Of a stretch of 64,000 nucleotides of DNA, positions 63,945 to 64,000 are shown piece after piece; position 1 is the first letter of the stretch; the number at the start of each line of letters is the position of its first letter. Made by a program: the position numbers and the translations under genes. The stretch spans positions 1-64,000 of the forward strand of contig NZ_JAFCJT010000017.1 of the NCBI RefSeq assembly GCF_018130785.1, read 5' to 3'. Under the pieces are notes generated by a model. The model saw only the letters and a list, made by a program, of their open reading frames with translations, had not been told where the DNA came from and searched no databases. Source of the DNA: Bradyrhizobium liaoningense (GTDB taxonomy: Bacteria > Pseudomonadota > Alphaproteobacteria > Rhizobiales > Xanthobacteraceae).

Positions 63945-64000
63945 GATCGGGAAAGCCCTCTTGGGAACGGCGCCGCTGGCGCCAATTGGAATATCCGCCG

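Overview
The window reads as a chromosomal segment of an alphaproteobacterium close to Bradyrhizobium (Nitrobacteraceae). The reasons are the high GC content, the CtrA-type flagellar gene order fliO-fliP / flgB-flgC-fliE-fliQ-fliR-flhB followed by a CckA-type hybrid kinase, an alphaproteobacterial GAAC-N7-GAAC SOS box at recA, the many dispersed palindromic repeats (GTCATTGCGAG, GTCATTCC, GTCATGCCCC, GTAGGGTGGGCAAA, AGCATGATC types), and several small protein types I associate with bradyrhizobia. The species is an inference; no database was searched.

Layout. (1) 1-4324: a VCBS-repeat surface protein (minus strand, cut by the left edge) diverges from a FecR-domain protein, an exported TPR protein and a 64-aa protein. 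(2) 4325-16934: a large CtrA-box-preceded AMIN/TPR protein, the flagellar export and basal-body genes on both strands, and cckA. (3) 17-24 kb: exported and housekeeping genes (Tim44-like, lectin-like, GST, ICMT-like methyltransferase, class I fumarase). (4) 24.7-36.6 kb: an SH3-domain protein, a YciB-like membrane pair and a carotenoid oxygenase that share a doubled TetR-type operator with the regulator at 29082, a lysine-rich histone-like protein next to a SET methyltransferase, an XRE regulator diverging from two coupled small genes, a DsbA-family protein, a GNAT-like protein and a split YeeE/YedE transporter. (5) 36.6-42 kb: small exported proteins including two related ones with a conserved DPW tail, a PQQ dehydrogenase, PilZ, HdeA-like and thioesterase genes. 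(6) 42-50.8 kb: an accessory stretch of very small genes, duplicated genes, palindromes, a glycosyltransferase and two tandem small-RNA-like elements. (7) 50.8-64 kb: core genes recA, the gcvTHP operon behind a tandem glycine riboswitch, alaS, a cyclic-nucleotide-gated K+ channel and icd.

How the genes work together. The flagellar genes build the export gate (FliO/P/Q/R, FlhB) and proximal rod (FlgB/C, FliE). CckA and the CtrA boxes (4358, 4464, 10673) tie this region to the cell-cycle phosphorelay. The TetR regulator at 29082 probably controls its divergent carotenoid oxygenase and the membrane pair at 26022-27161, because both leftward promoters carry the same operator pair at nearly the same spacing. 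The glycine riboswitch senses the substrate of the cleavage system it precedes.

Most interesting signals: the duplicated operator/promoter architecture (27182-27252 and 28989-29060), two tandem minus-strand RNA-like elements ending in intrinsic terminators (43890-44165), the SET enzyme beside a histone-like protein (29895-31843), the AMIN/TPR gene with two CtrA boxes, and the paired DPW-tail proteins. No CRISPR array, rRNA, tRNA, intact insertion sequence or prophage was seen.
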